64,000 nt of DNA from Liolophura sinensis (taxonomy: Eukaryota > Mollusca > Polyplacophora > Chitonida > Chitonidae): assembly GCF_032854445.1 (NCBI RefSeq), contig NC_088301.1, positions 59,468,512 to 59,532,511 on the forward strand, in the 5' to 3' direction. Shown here one piece after another: positions 38,901 to 51,636 of this stretch. The notes under the pieces are model-generated. The model worked only from the letters and a program-made list of their open reading frames with translations, did no database searches and was not told where the DNA came from. The translations under genes and the position numbers were made by a program. Numbering within the stretch: position 1 is the stretch's first letter; every line of letters starts with the position of its first letter.

Positions 38901-41900
38901 ACAACATCATAGCATTTGTAGATTTAAACCATTGTGGACCAAAATGGATCCTTGATCTATCAAGAAAAATAAACACAATTGGCTTTAACGAGGCCGTCTA
39001 TTAAGAGGAATGGGCAATTGAGGGTTAAACCTGTCTAATGCTCCCTGAGGCCAGGCAGTCATGAAGCCTGCAATGAAGGCTAGATGTGGAGTGAGCCACC
39101 AGATTTGCGACTAATGTGTTCTTTTCAAACTGCCATCCATTGTGCATCATCTACTTTTGTCCTTGACTGCTCACACTTCGATCTGTGGCACGTCAAAAGT
39201 ACAGAACAGAGCCCGAAGGATTCTCTATGGGAACAAAGCAAACAGTGGTGGTAAAAAGCCCCTATCGACCTGTGGAATCGCCATAGCCCGCAGTATGATA
39301 CCTTGTATACCAAAGACAATTTATCTTTCACTGGGAACACTCGTGTGTCTACAAGAGATCAGCTTCCCTGCCTTTGGTTTCCATAGCAAACCTCGGTTTT
39401 CGAGTCTGCCAAAGGTTTAGTGCAGTTTTGTTCACTAGTTATCAATGAAAAGACCAGGTGGCCTCATTTAAGAAATTAACATTTTTTGAAATTAAAAAGA
39501 CATTAAAGCAAATATTTTGCAATTTTTGCTGTTGATGAAAAAAACACACTTAATTAGTGAGGGATGTCATTATTATGTAACCCCAAGCATGCAATACCTT
39601 TTACTACATCATATCTCTTTCTGGCAAATAATAAATCAATACCATATAAAAAAATAAAACAATGTTCATTTATGCTTCCACCACCTAAAAAAGCTGAAAA
39701 CCCTTTGTCAGGAATGCTGTTCTTTTCTTTGACCTGGACTAAAAAATATTTTCATTTCACTAAAGCTTTACTTCACAGGTCTGCCATTTGGGGTACGACG
39801 TCACTAAAAGATGCACAGGAGGTGTTTGATGCAGCTACAAACAAAAATAATCAGGGGAATAAATTCCAGAGGGAGAAAAAGCACATGTTTAAAAGTTAAC
39901 ATTTCTACAAGCCATGAGTTTCTTTACTTGGAAGAGGAACAGTTGACAGAGGGATAACTCGTCTACCAATCTTAACGTCAGAGGGCTTCAATGGTTTAGT
40001 GGTTACTAAAGCAGTGCCAAATCATACATAACAATGATGTGAGAAAGAATCATTTATATTACATCATAAAGTCGGCATGTGTATATTTTTATATATGACT
40101 AAATGGAAAACTCTTCCAACAGTGTTCTCTTCACTACAACTAAGATTTGTTCAGTAAAAAGTGCTAATGCTGGAGACAAATGTATACATAAATTGAATGT
40201 CCAAGCCAAGACTAAAATATATTTTAGCAATAACAGTTATACATTTGTCACTTTTAAGAATGTAACAAAACACTCATAAAGAGATATAACCCTTCAGTCT
40301 TTGAGGGAGAACAATAAAGGCTGAAACTAAGTTCATATGCCTTTGTAAACTATAAAGTCCTCCAGATTTTAAAAAAAAATTAATGTATATGTAATACCAA
40401 CCATTACCTTTACATCATTTTCCCAAAGCAGTAAAATTATAAAATCAAAGGAAGGACAGGTGTCAAGAGTATGACAAACAAAATACTAGAATGTGAGGTA
40501 TTCCAGTAAGTCACCTGAAGTGTCAATGAAGTATACTACACAATGTAGTATATGCATGTACTTTTCTCTTCCAATGCAACATTTTGACTGGCTGATCAAA
40601 TGAGTAATATTTAATTCAGCATGATGATGGCTGTTTTTTTTTTTGTTGTTTTTTTTTTAGACTAACAATTGTACTAACTCTGGAAAACAAACCTATGCCA
40701 TATGTAAGGTGTGATCTAATTACGAACAATTTCCTGTTTAATTCATTCAGTTGACTACCAATTCAAAGTGTTATAAATGCTTTCTGCACTCAGAAAAGCT
40801 GCTAGTCAATTTAATGTATAAATGGGACATAGCTCTTTTCTCAGCTGTTCAACAACCCCAGTTTGGGATCAAAATAGGTAAAAATAATCTCCTACTCTGA
40901 CCCCACTCCCTTTAAATACATTACTCCTATAACTTGTACAATTAGCTTTTCCCAAAGTAACCTTTCAGCTAAAATAACGACAGTCAGGCCTACTGAAAAA
41001 CTAATGAAAAGTTATCATTATTTATAAACATATAAATTTAGAAAGAAAAACAACTTGGAAACCTTTTGATGTGCAATGCCATATTTGATGCAGTGCTCAC
41101 AACATTCTGTTGATTCCAAACTCTCCAATCTTTCCAACAACATGCTCCTTCCATCTTCAACTCTATTCAAGTTAAAACAGTTTATCTGGGGGTAAATACA
41201 TGCATACACTTTTCAAGACAGCACCTTTACGTGAGACAGCACCGTTACCTGTAACATTTCCTTTACCATTAATTACATTAGCACTGATTCTAAGACATAA
41301 AAGTGACAAAGAAGGAATTTTGCAATTTATGGTAACTATTTTGTTTACAGGACATTGATGTAATATCCCCCTCTAGTGTAATTGTGCTCAATACACACAG
41401 TACTGTTTGATATACCACTCTCAACATATACCTTACTACTGCCATAAATCTTATTGCCCACCATATAACATTAGCTTCCCCTCTACCGTTCACAGGTGAG
41501 CTAAAACATAGATTATCCATCTGGATAATACCTAAAATATAGACGCCATTCACAGTTGCTTCAGTTTAAACTGCTGTGGTGGCATAAAATCACACCTGCC
41601 GTTGGTTGTGAACACACATTCAGAAATCACAAACAAGCCTGAAATGGCAATAGCAGCAACATCACACACAACAATGACGTCTTCTAACAAATTATCAAAA
41701 TCATCCTTAACTTTTGGACCACTTCTATCTCTAACACATCTTGCTACATAGTATGAACTGAGTTTTGGGTCAGTTTAGATTAAAATGACTCCTCGACTTA
41801 AGGTATTATAACCTGTCCTGTACGTATCATAAGTCTGCCAAAGATAGTGACAGCAAGTTACCGGCATATGGTGGAGGTAACAAATGCTAACTAAAATTTA

Positions 41901-42324
41901 TAAAAACTGCATTAAAAGCCTTTGTCTTGGCAGAAATAATAATCAACAAACCACATACAATACATATATACATGTATAAATCTTTCTACATGAACAAACC
42001 TTAGTATAACTACTTACCTGCTGCTGGATGGACATCTCCACAACCCACACACACGAAAAACATCAAAGAGCCAAAATTATAAGTTGTAATTCTTCAGTAT
42101 TTTGAAGCTTATTCTAATCCAAAGCACATGTAAGGCATTTCCTGACTCCTGTGTATCGTGCACACAGCAGGGAGTATTGCCAAAATCTTTAATCACACAA
42201 ACACCAAGTCTGACAGAAGTTCAACCAACACAAAAAATGGATATCAATCAAACAGTACCAGTCAAACAAAGCATCTATCTGAAAAATAAATGAAATGTAA
42301 AGGCGATTTGCTGTCAAATCCTAC
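35912..42324. other. No recognised gene; expected to be MON2 intron if the gene is intact
   Basis: Downstream (minus-strand) MON2 exons should lie here. I searched by eye for the conserved REWG-A/V-EA and VCQHP segments and did not find them. A good minus-strand donor, CAGCAG|GTAAGT, is at about 42009-42020, but the sequence before it does not match MON2. A minus-strand frame open for about 74 codons (41777-41553) was not recognised. TACATGTA palindromes are frequent. Confidence 0.45.
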
Positions 42325-42426
42325 CTCTAAAAGATGAGAAGTTAAGGGCCTCCATAAGACTTCGACTCTGGCCAAATTAACGAGACCCGTTTCCAGCAGC
42401 TTAGCAACCGCAAAGAGAGATGGCTC
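42325..42426 (-). CDS. MON2: Internal exon of MON2 (regulator of endosome-to-Golgi trafficking)
   Basis: A 102-bp exon, phase 0 at both ends, is bounded on the minus strand by a pyrimidine-rich acceptor ending TTTACAG (plus 42427-42433) and the donor GAG|GTAGGA. It encodes 34 residues beginning [17 protein letters not shown] and including [12 protein letters not shown], nearly identical to the corresponding internal segment of human MON2 as I remember it (there followed by VCQHP). MON2 is a large HEAT-repeat-like protein related to the BIG/GBF Arf-GEFs but lacking a Sec7 domain. It acts with DOPEY and ATP9A on trans-Golgi/endosomal membranes. No neighbouring MON2 exon was found by eye either side, so flanking introns are long or the exon is an orphan. 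Confidence 0.88.
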
Positions 42427-43384
42427 CTGTAAACCCAAGAGAAAAACAACTGATTAAACATTTTTTTTCTTCTTTCAATTTTCAAGAGTTCTCATATATC
42501 CTTTGTTATACAACAATCAGATGTTCAACACACTAGTAAGTTGCATAAAATGTTTGATTGCATGCTCCATTATGGCAAATGCTTTCGACAGAATTGCATG
42601 CAAAAGTAACACTATTTCTCAAAGGTGCATTGGGGCATTGAGCATCTGGGAACCACCAACTAGAACAATACGCATGGTTTTAGTGAATCAGCCGTTAATA
42701 AAACTAGAAAAATATTTTAATTTTCGTAACCACATAAAACTGCCCAGTCACACTTTCCTGAATGGCCTAAGCATTGCACCTATTAAATGAACTTCCCTTG
42801 TTACTTGATGGTTTAGCACTAAGCAATGAACTGGAAGGAATGCTTTGCTGCGTAAGGCCTAAATACCACCAAGGCAAATAAACCAATGCATGCTGCCTTA
42901 AAGGAATCTACTTGCAATATTGATACATTTCTACCATTGTTTTTCTGATTCGTTTTTATTTATTTATAATCGATTATATCCACCTAGACATTCCTGGCAG
43001 ATGTTCTTTACAAACTAACAGACAACAAAAAATAATGCTGGTTACCAGAAATCTTTACAGAAGCCAATTTCTATACACATATTTACATGTATTCTAAAGT
43101 TAGACATATACATTAAACATGTGAACTAGTACACTTACATGTAAAACAATATCAAAATATACACGAAGAATCTGTGATATGATAGAACCATGAATGACCA
43201 GTCATCTTTAAAATACAGTGTGCAGCATAAGAAATAAAAAATGTCCAAGGTAAACTGAAGCTGTCAGTGTTTGCCCAGACAGCACTTACAGTAGTCAGGA
43301 TGATCTCAAATAAAATTCTAGAGATTATCAGCCTACATGCACATATCCACTTTATGCCATGGCACACATTAATTAAAGTCTTCC
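42427..43384. other. Intron or intergenic, nothing recognised
   Basis: AT-rich sequence upstream (minus sense) of the MON2 exon. A pyrimidine tract for its acceptor lies at the left edge. One plus-strand frame, 42503-42790, has no recognisable features. Confidence 0.5.
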
Positions 43385-43530
43385 ATGTGGCGTATGAATG
43401 GCGTAGACAGTTGACTGTCAGGGTGGTGACTTACTCTGCGGTTCTTGGTTCAAAACCCAGAGTAGTTTCAGCCAATTTTCAGCTACAAATTTGCAATGGT
43501 TATGAGTTTTCCCCCTCACGATACTAGACT
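43385..43530 (+). mobile_element. Degenerate tRNA-derived SINE (head and part of body)
   Basis: A perfect B box, GGTTCAAAACC, lies at 43447-43457, 48 bp after an A-box-like TGGCGTAGACAG at 43399. The following body, around 43493-43515 (AATGGTTATGAGTTTTCC), parallels the GGATGGTCATGGGTTTCC portion of the SINE at 10762. The conserved tail is not evident, so this is a diverged or truncated relative. Confidence 0.5.
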
Positions 43531-46500
43531 TTCTGTCGTCTTGCATTCAACCTCTCATTAACTGAAAGGACCATGTCAAAAAATAGGCGTCATGGGTTAA
43601 AAGATGTATGTCATGAACAAAGCTGACAGACACATCAATACAAAGACCGAAAGAGAGAATGACTTAAGACGACTTATAGAACCGCCTGGATGTCGTCAAA
43701 CATTGCTGCTTTATAGACAACTTTCAAAATAACCTATACCAATCTGTTGTGTTTGTTTAACTCAATTTAAATTACCACTGAATAGTAGTTTTAATCTTGA
43801 TCAGTATAAACAAATGCAAATTATTAGATTATAATAAACAGACAGATACATGTAGACAATTCACTCAAAAAAGTTACAAAGAAAAAAGTAGGTAGATAAA
43901 TATAAACTATCATTGAAAACTGCAGTCTGGTGGCTTACTAAAAACTTAGTCTGGCAGTGCTGATTGTCCCTTAAAAACACAAGCACAAGTAAGGTTATTT
44001 ACATATACATGCTATGCCTCTCCCACAGAGGACCCTCTTCTGATGCTGACATCAACTTTGAGATTTCCTTTCTTGAAGGAGTGGGAGTTATTTAGTGTCC
44101 ATGGCCTTGTTTATGATGCTACGCCGGTGAATACATATTTGTCTAGATTTCTTAGTCAGGCTGGGAATATTGTAGAAATCCCTGCCCCTCTGTGGTGGAG
44201 GAAGGGGCCATTCAAGCCTGGGATTAAAAGGCACAACTGCTGAGGAAAAAGGTAAATCAATCCTGTGCACGAGTCATTTAGGCCTAAATAAAACGGAACT
44301 TCACCAATCTCACAGAGTAGGCTTGGTTGTTACAACGGAGACAGCTACTAAGGTTTGGGTTATTTTCTACCCATGTTAAAAGGAAGCACCACAATGGTGT
44401 CCATTCATGCATCAATGCCTAACTTTATACACAGATACATTATTTGTCAAAGAAGTAACGGTGCATGCCTAATGAAATGCTTCATCGCCCACACAATGAA
44501 CGTTTAAGAGCAAAATTTAGTAGCACGCTGCTGAATACTGTTTTGCCTGTTTTTCACATTATGCTTACATAAAATTTTCTTTTATCTGTACTTCCAACAG
44601 TCCCTCAGTGCAAGCAAGATTGGACAGAAATAGTGTTGGTTACATGAGGCAGACAAAAGGTGTAATTACTGATCAGAATCAAGCAGCATCATACTGCTTG
44701 GACGCAAACAATCTGTTAGCAAACTAGTTTGGATATAAAAGGACTAAGCAGTGCTTATCTACAGCAGCCTACCTTGTCTCTTGTAACAACATACAACTCA
44801 CTTCACTGGTGGGCCTAGTGCACTGAGCTGTTTATTTCGCCTGCATGTTTCATTAAGTAGTTAATCCTGGTAAACATTAAAGAGGACTCACATCTCCATT
44901 TCATAAACATTCAACATACATCAACTCGTCGAACACATACATAGTAAAAACAATCCAATGGTCTCACATACATATTTATGGATTCATCTGTTTTATAAAC
45001 ATACATAACATATATATTGCTTGTTAGAATATCTTGATGCCGTTATTTAGACCATTATTATTTCCTCAATATGGGCTGTTTGTTTTTTTTGTTGTTGTTT
45101 TTTTTTTTCACTATTTCACAACCATGTCAATAACTTTATATGTAGACAGTGGTTCCATAAAGGACAGTCTGTATGGGTTTATTGGTTGAATAATGTTTTC
45201 AACCAAAGGAATAATGTTTTACATCATAAAACATTGAGTTAGCGGAATAGTCTGCTTACTCACAGTGATTCAGTTTATGGGTAGTGATAATTGGGCAAAT
45301 CTCTAAGGAAACCCTCGCATCGATCTCACAGCGTATGTGACAAAACTACCAACATGATGCTTGGCACTGACCCAGCCAGACCTAGAATAAAACATGTAAT
45401 CTCATTTATTAAGGTTTTGTGGTCTCTGGTGAAGAGACTCACACTCTGAACAACTGAGCCAGCACAGGTCTTTATCACATTTAAGAAAACTGATAAAGAG
45501 AAGGATACAAATATAAATACCTGAACCAGTTTATCTCTCATTTGCTTTGTTTTGTGTTTGTCAAGTAACATATTACATATAAAGTACAGAAAAGTTGACA
45601 ATGGACATGAATTCTCCAAAGAATGTGTATGCACAAGTGGTCACTTCCAGGAGAAATCATATTAACTATTAATCTCTCCCTACCTACATGTATATGTACA
45701 ACCTTCCAGGCTACAAGCCTATACATTCATCTCACTGAGTCTATTTTTTTTTTCTAGACTAAACTGGGCTTATCATTAAATAGTTTCCTTTACTTATGCT
45801 GCACTATTTGCAGCAATGTAAGATCCAAAATTTTATTTACTGCCACACAGCAGAATCTCAAAAGGTGAACTGCAAAGCTTTCAATTTTTTTTTTTTTCAA
45901 ATTGTGATCAATGCACTTCTGTTATTGTATATGGTCGTCAAAATAATTTACTAAGTGTTTTCAGCATAAATGTTGAATATATGAATAGTTGAGTATAAAT
46001 GCTGACGCAATGATGTACAGAAATGTCCCCTCACTTATCTCTTTTCTTTCAGAAATGTCAGTGGCGGTGCTTGTTATTCATGCTTACGAAAGTTTTTGTG
46101 TCGCTGTTGATGGTCTGCTAAATGAAACAGGGTTGCTTTGACAAAAACATTACACCATTATGATTATGAATGTACTCGGGTAACTGTCGGTTTTCAGATT
46201 AAAAACCTTTTCAGTTTACTTGATTCCTTGCCAACTTTGCCTCCACAATACTAAATGCTGTAAATACGTTAAAATATGAACAAGAAACACCATGTCCTCA
46301 GATCAGGCTTCAAAGTTCATTATAGACATTTGTTCTTCCCACAACAAAAAGTGTAACATTATATGAGATGAATATAATTCCATGTTCCAAACTATCTGCA
46401 ACTGTTTACACAGGAACAATTCAAGAAAGAACACACCAGCCCAAAAAACGACTTTGTTTTGTACACCCACTCGAAATAAATAAAATAATCTACTCTCTGT

Positions 46501-47201
46501 GATCGAGGGGCTCTTATTCCTTATGTTGTCTGGAGGAACAGGGTTTAAAATTCAGCTAATTTACAGAGATAGGTTTTTTTTATTGATAATTTAATATGAT
46601 AAAAGAGGTCTTGCTTAAACAATGGTCCACACTGCGTTATTGCATTTCAAGATAACACACGCCACAGCTGGACATTATTTCTTACTTTCTTAATCACTAT
46701 TTCTTAAGGGAAGAATTGTGAATTACGACAAAGTAAGAGAAACTTACAGCGATGATTGATAACGCTGGTTTTTGCTGAAGCTGTTCCAAACACCATGGTC
46801 AATAACAGTAGTTCACTCTACTGATATGGTAAAGCTGCCAGCAAAGTTGTTTGCTGCAATTAACTCCTTCATGCACTGAATAGTACAATGAGTTTAAAGT
46901 ATAGTGACATTCTAGACTAGGTTTTAAATGTCATAGTGGACAGCTATTGTTTACCTCTTGTAAGTTATTGTTACAAGTTATTGGGGTGTTTTTTCTAGAA
47001 TATTAAGGCCAAGAATCAAGCATAAAACCTACATGCCTGGAAAAAAAGCTTGCTTATTTTCGGAATATAATTTAACCAGAAAACCTCAAAAGCAATGAAA
47101 TGTGTGTTATCTGAAAGCTTAATTCATTTTTATTCCAAATATATTTTTTCTTTGTTTTGTTATGTCTTTCTTTGGTGAATAAGGTGCAAGTGAAGGCTGG
47201 T

Positions 47202-47297
47202 ATTTTACGGTGGGCTGTTTGGACTATATGCCATGTTAAAGCTTAGTAATTTTAAGGTGGGCTGTTTGGACTATATGCCATGTTAAAGCTTAGTAAT
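47202..47297. repeat. 47-bp tandem duplication
   Basis: Two head-to-tail copies, starting at 47202 and 47249, share GGTGGGCTGTTTGGACTATA and the TGCCATGTTAAAGCTTAGTA that follows, with about one mismatch. Near identity suggests a recent event. Confidence 0.92.
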
Positions 47298-50100
47298 GTT
47301 CCATTATCCTTTTAGCCACCAATTATATTGCTCTCGGCAAAGTTTCACGAAGATGTGAACGATAATCGCACATATATGGGACAATGGTACAGTAATAGTG
47401 ACGTAAGACAAATGTATGATAAAAAAATGTTGTACGCTGCATTGTGAAACGGGGCCCTTGTTCATTCCATTGTACATACCACACAGATAATTACGCTATG
47501 GATATTCAAAACATTATTACGCCATGTGCCAGAATGGATGTAACAATGAAAATAATCTGAGTGTCAATAGTCATGCACATGCTCAGATATTTGGACAGAT
47601 GTGCACAAAGTTTCGTGAAAATCAATACTTTATCAGGATTTGCAGGAACAAAACCTCTGTGCCTTATGTCCACTAAGCACCTAAAGATGGGTAATTGTGT
47701 AAACAATGACCCACTTATCATTAAAATTAAACATTCCGAAGTTTAGATCACAGGCAAGATGTATGGTAAGTTCCAACAAAACCGGTTGATTAGTTTGGGA
47801 TAAATTGCATGAAAACAAATCAAGAACAAACAGGGTGATTCCAGTCACTGCATGCATTTACTTTTTGAAGAACTGTGCAAAGAGATTAATACAAAAAGTG
47901 TTATACTTGGACAAAAATGTATAAACTGTAATTAGTCCTCTCCAAGGTATGTTGTTTTTGCAATATGATTAACAAACGGTAAATGATACCCACTAGCCAC
48001 ACAGGCTTTGAAACAAACAGATGGCCTGAGTGATTAAAGGAGGTTTTCGGTAAACCCCAGTAATAAATCAGTCCAGCTGGGTATAGGCAGGAGGTTGAGG
48101 AAACAAGCTATCCCCAGGCATACACCACTCTCCACCACCTACAGCCAGAACACCTACATTTGTACGTTTTCTCTCACTTTTTCCTCAACGAAAGACTGTC
48201 ACTCCTCCAACAGTAATTACACACCATGTACTGTACTTTGTATTGATACATTAATGCTAGTGATGGGTTAGATTTATGGCTTTGGTTTTGCCAACCTGAA
48301 GTGTAAGCGACTGTCTCTCTACCCCCCATGAGATTTTTATTGCATTCCGATACACCAGCTACACTATAGCAGACCCAGCCAGACAGCTTTCTGGAGGCCG
48401 TTCAGTCAATTTCCTCCGCAACATTTCTGCATCAAAAAAAAAATAAAATAATAATGATAAAAAAAAACCTGAAAAAAAATACAACAAAAAACACAGCTTT
48501 CCCCTGAACAAGACATCTAAGTTAGCCCACGAAAGCTTTCTGCGGCACTCTTTATAACTCAATTATAATTCAAAGCATGGTAAAGATCAGAATTTCCGAT
48601 GTGTAACTAGTGCTTTATTCTCAACATGAAATCCATTTTAATGCATTTCACGCGGCAAAGATAGTAATATCATCACTTCATTTAAGTGGATCTAATGGGC
48701 TATGAAAGTGAACGGGAGTGCCCGCAGAACTATATAACAATGAACAATGCCACAATCTTAATGATGATAAACCAATAATGTCCACAAACTAAGGCAGAGA
48801 TCAGATTTAGTCAAAATGTTGGCCTTTCAAACTCTTTAAAATTTATGCCTTTAATGTATTAATGGGCATGTTCTTATTGTCTTGGTATTGTAATTTGAAT
48901 CAATAAAGTGGAATCAAACTAGAAAAATAACAAAAGTGCATTAAACTGTCTAACAAAAACAAGAAGCTTAACTGTACCCAGTTTAAATATATGAGTGTTC
49001 ATGAGCAGCTCCTGGTCTACTGAAAAAACAGAAATGCAAATAAAGATCATAAATCAATTATTCTGCGAAAGCTTCCTGTGATGGTTGAATGAAGAATGGT
49101 CTCAGTGTAGTTTCCTGAAGATGTACCTGTTTATATGCTGAAGCTTCCATATTGATTTATGAGTTTTTAACTTCACCAATTTATGGCAAAACATGTAGCC
49201 TTATTTTACCAATCTTGGTATGGATACTTCCTCTCACATGAAGAAAACCAATCTCTCCTGGGATAACAAACAATTGCCACACCTATGCGTCTAGTAACCA
49301 GACAGACAGTCTGCACACAGGCATGTCCAGTGGACTTGAGGCCCATAATGTGTCACATTTTGAACTATGTGCAGTGTAATTGATTCAATCAAAGGTCAAG
49401 AACATCGCCAAAGTCAAATTTGTCCAGGTTTCAAAGTAAATTTGTCGATGGGCCGAAGGTCAAAGTTTCCTTAACCGGTAATACGGTCAGAGACTAAGTT
49501 TTCTGTATGAAACTGTTCCATTGACCCCATGGTAATCTACTAGCATTAACCAACGACAGTCTGGAGGGGAAATGGCACCAAGTCCGAAGACAAAGACTGT
49601 CTGGGGTGACACAGTGAATGGATTTCCTGTCATGTGCATGTAAGCCCACAGAAATATCAATAAAAAACTTTGTGGAATGTCTCAGAATGTTGATTTTTCC
49701 CCAGGGATGGCAGGCAACTGGGGGAAGCTAAGGTGGACATAATTTCAAAGAATCCATCATAGATATGCATACTCATTCTGAGGACCTATTCTCTTACTGC
49801 TCTGTATCCTTTGACAAGAATCACGCCTGCATGCTACCAAGAGGTTATAATAACATGCGTCTGTCATTTTACTCTCTGTTTCACTTGATTCTCTGTAAGT
49901 AAACACTGTCAGTAGGCTTTCAGTAAATTTACATATGAACTAGTTTTACAGCTTCAAGAATCTTAACATAAGAAACTTGAACACTTTCATAACTACAATG
50001 AAATAAAACAAAAACACCTAAAATTTCAATTCTGGTCATCAATATATTTGTAAATTAAGTTATATGCCAGACTTCAAAATCGGAGCATTTGATTTTCTGA

Positions 50101-50126
50101 GGAGGTGGGGGTGGGGGGTGGGGGGA
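50101..50126 (+). repeat. G-rich tract, possible G-quadruplex
   Basis: G runs of 2, 2, 5, 6 and 6 separated by single A or T (50101-50125). This is enough guanine to build a four-stranded G-quadruplex on the plus strand. No gene context was identified. Confidence 0.6.
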
Positions 50127-51054
50127 CTTGGCGCTGGGCATATCATGTTTAGTACTGTCACGTGAACTGGACAAACCACTGACATACACCACAACCCATG
50201 CAGTCAGTGGGAGATCTGTGCCTTAAAACTCAGCCAAGGTGTCATACAAGGCAGTCTATGTGTAACTGGAGGTAGACCAGCTAAACCACATTATGCCGAA
50301 GTATTGAATTTATGGGCTTGCACTGAAGATAAACATCAATGTTACCTCAATGTCAAATTTCCCACTGATTTACTTTTGAGCAAGTTCATTATTCCAGATA
50401 GCTGTGCCTTAACCCCAACAAATCAAATGCAATAATGTGAAGGAAACAATACGTTAACATGACTGTGACATTGTTCATACGACAGACCAAACAAAAAGCG
50501 TCAATAAAATGTTGCCACCTTGTTCAGCAAATATGTACATAATCAAAAACCTATAAATGTTAAATGCGCCTAACAAAAGTGTCATATACGATCAAGCAGC
50601 ACACAAAGGAGTCACTGATTACCAATATCCAGGGGAGAAATTGATTCTACTTTGCAGCCTATGACACAGCTTTGATACAATTGATTCTTGCATGCACTGA
50701 GTTAACTGTACTATCAACCCAAAAATGCTCAATTTTAACATCCCCAGGACAACCTTTCAGTTCAGTGTTTACACAGGATAACAAGTGGACATAAGATGAA
50801 ACAGACCTGTGTTACATCTAATTCAGTCACGAACTCTGCATGACCCATAATAATGTCTTTTTAAACACAAAAACATAAGCTGTGTGATTAATGCCCAAGT
50901 ATCTAGTTTCATAACTTTTTATTTCTTCCCACAGCTTGATACTCAGCAGGCGTGGCCATACTCTGATAAGGTACTGTAAGAATACCCAGTATGACAAAGG
51001 GAAAGAGTAACCATTGTACAAGCTTCACAGTACATAAAAGTAACCAGCCCTTAC

Positions 51055-51368
51055 TGTAGTTACAGAATACAAAACAGACAACCTGCCATTACTGTTGTTT
51101 TGGAATGACAGTGTGAGAAAGACAATATTCGCACACATATTCTTCTAGAATATAGGATATTAACACAAACATACAATACTACTATTCTACAATACATAAG
51201 AAACAAAAAGTCTTTAAAGTAATAATTTTAGAACGTGAGGAAAATAACTGATCATAAGTGTAGTATTAGAATGCAAGAGACATCCATCCACTCACTTGGA
51301 ATATTAGAAAATAAAGCATGATTTTGTTTCACAATACAAGTAACATAACCAAATACACCTAGTTACAG
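51055..51368. repeat. Decayed outlier of the 36-bp minisatellite
   Basis: Diverged pieces resembling the 36-bp unit recur at about 38-bp spacing. TAGAAC, TAGAAT and TAGAAA occur near 51229, 51267 and 51305, with weaker copies near 51066, 51103 and 51146. The pattern TAGAAT...AAG...ACAACC is recognisable but worn. This suggests the array once extended left of the SINE at 51371. Confidence 0.5.
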
Positions 51369-51370
51369 GA

Positions 51371-51635
51371 TATTTATTTATTTATTTACTTATTTGAAGG
51401 GTGTTCTACACCACATTCAAACATATTTCACTTATATGACGGCAGCCAGCCCACGACCATCCGCAGGTAGCTGGCAACGGGTCAACCAATCATTGCACTA
51501 TTCCCTTCATGCTGAACACCGAGCGAGGAAGCTGCAACTTCCTCTTTTAAGGTATTAGGTTTGACTCGATTCAGGATTGACCCTGGATCCACCGCTCCCG
51601 AAGCAGACACTCCACCAACTGTGCTATCGGGGCCA
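51371..51635 (-). mobile_element. tRNA-derived SINE, minus strand
   Basis: Read on the minus strand, the head has an A-box-like TAGCACAGTTGG (plus 51615-51626) and a B-box-like GGGTCAATCC (plus 51574-51583). A body follows with CTGCGGATGGTCGTGGG, as in the 10762 SINE, then the shared tail around CATATAAGTGAAATATG, ending in (AAAT/AATA)n instead of pure poly(A). Head and middle differ from the SINE at 10762 while the last 80 bp or so are alike: two families with one tail. It sits between the decayed and the regular parts of a minisatellite. Confidence 0.85.
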
Positions 51636-51636
51636 G

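Larger units (their letters stand above)
43531..51054. other. No recognised gene
   Basis: Scattered short frames only. A very good plus-strand acceptor (TCTTTTCTTTCAG, AG at 46051-46052) precedes open frames of 18-28 codons but has no convincing donor. Possible SINE-head remnants lie at 45340-45475 (minus) and 48010-48140. Poly-T/TTG runs occur at 45080-45109. Small duplications are listed separately. Confidence 0.5.

Noticed and set aside
40880-40910. MON2 continuation (a minus-strand REWG-like peptide)
   Set aside because: Only four residues match the conserved MREWG motif and the following residues do not; judged coincidence. The same applies to similar short matches near 33150 and 34530.
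42003-42045. Minus-strand exon ending CAGCAG|GTAAGT
   Set aside because: The donor is excellent, but the preceding sequence lacks a good acceptor and does not match MON2; an 18-bp microexon cannot be excluded.
45340-45475. Minus-strand SINE head
   Set aside because: An A-box-like TGGCTCAGTTGT is present but no good B box or tail; too weak to annotate.
46053-46130. Plus-strand exon after the acceptor TCTTTTCTTTCAG
   Set aside because: The acceptor is strong, but all three frames stop within 30 codons, no donor or poly(A) signal is convincing, and nothing is recognised.
48010-48140. SINE fragment
   Set aside because: Faint resemblance to the SINE body only; boxes not convincing.
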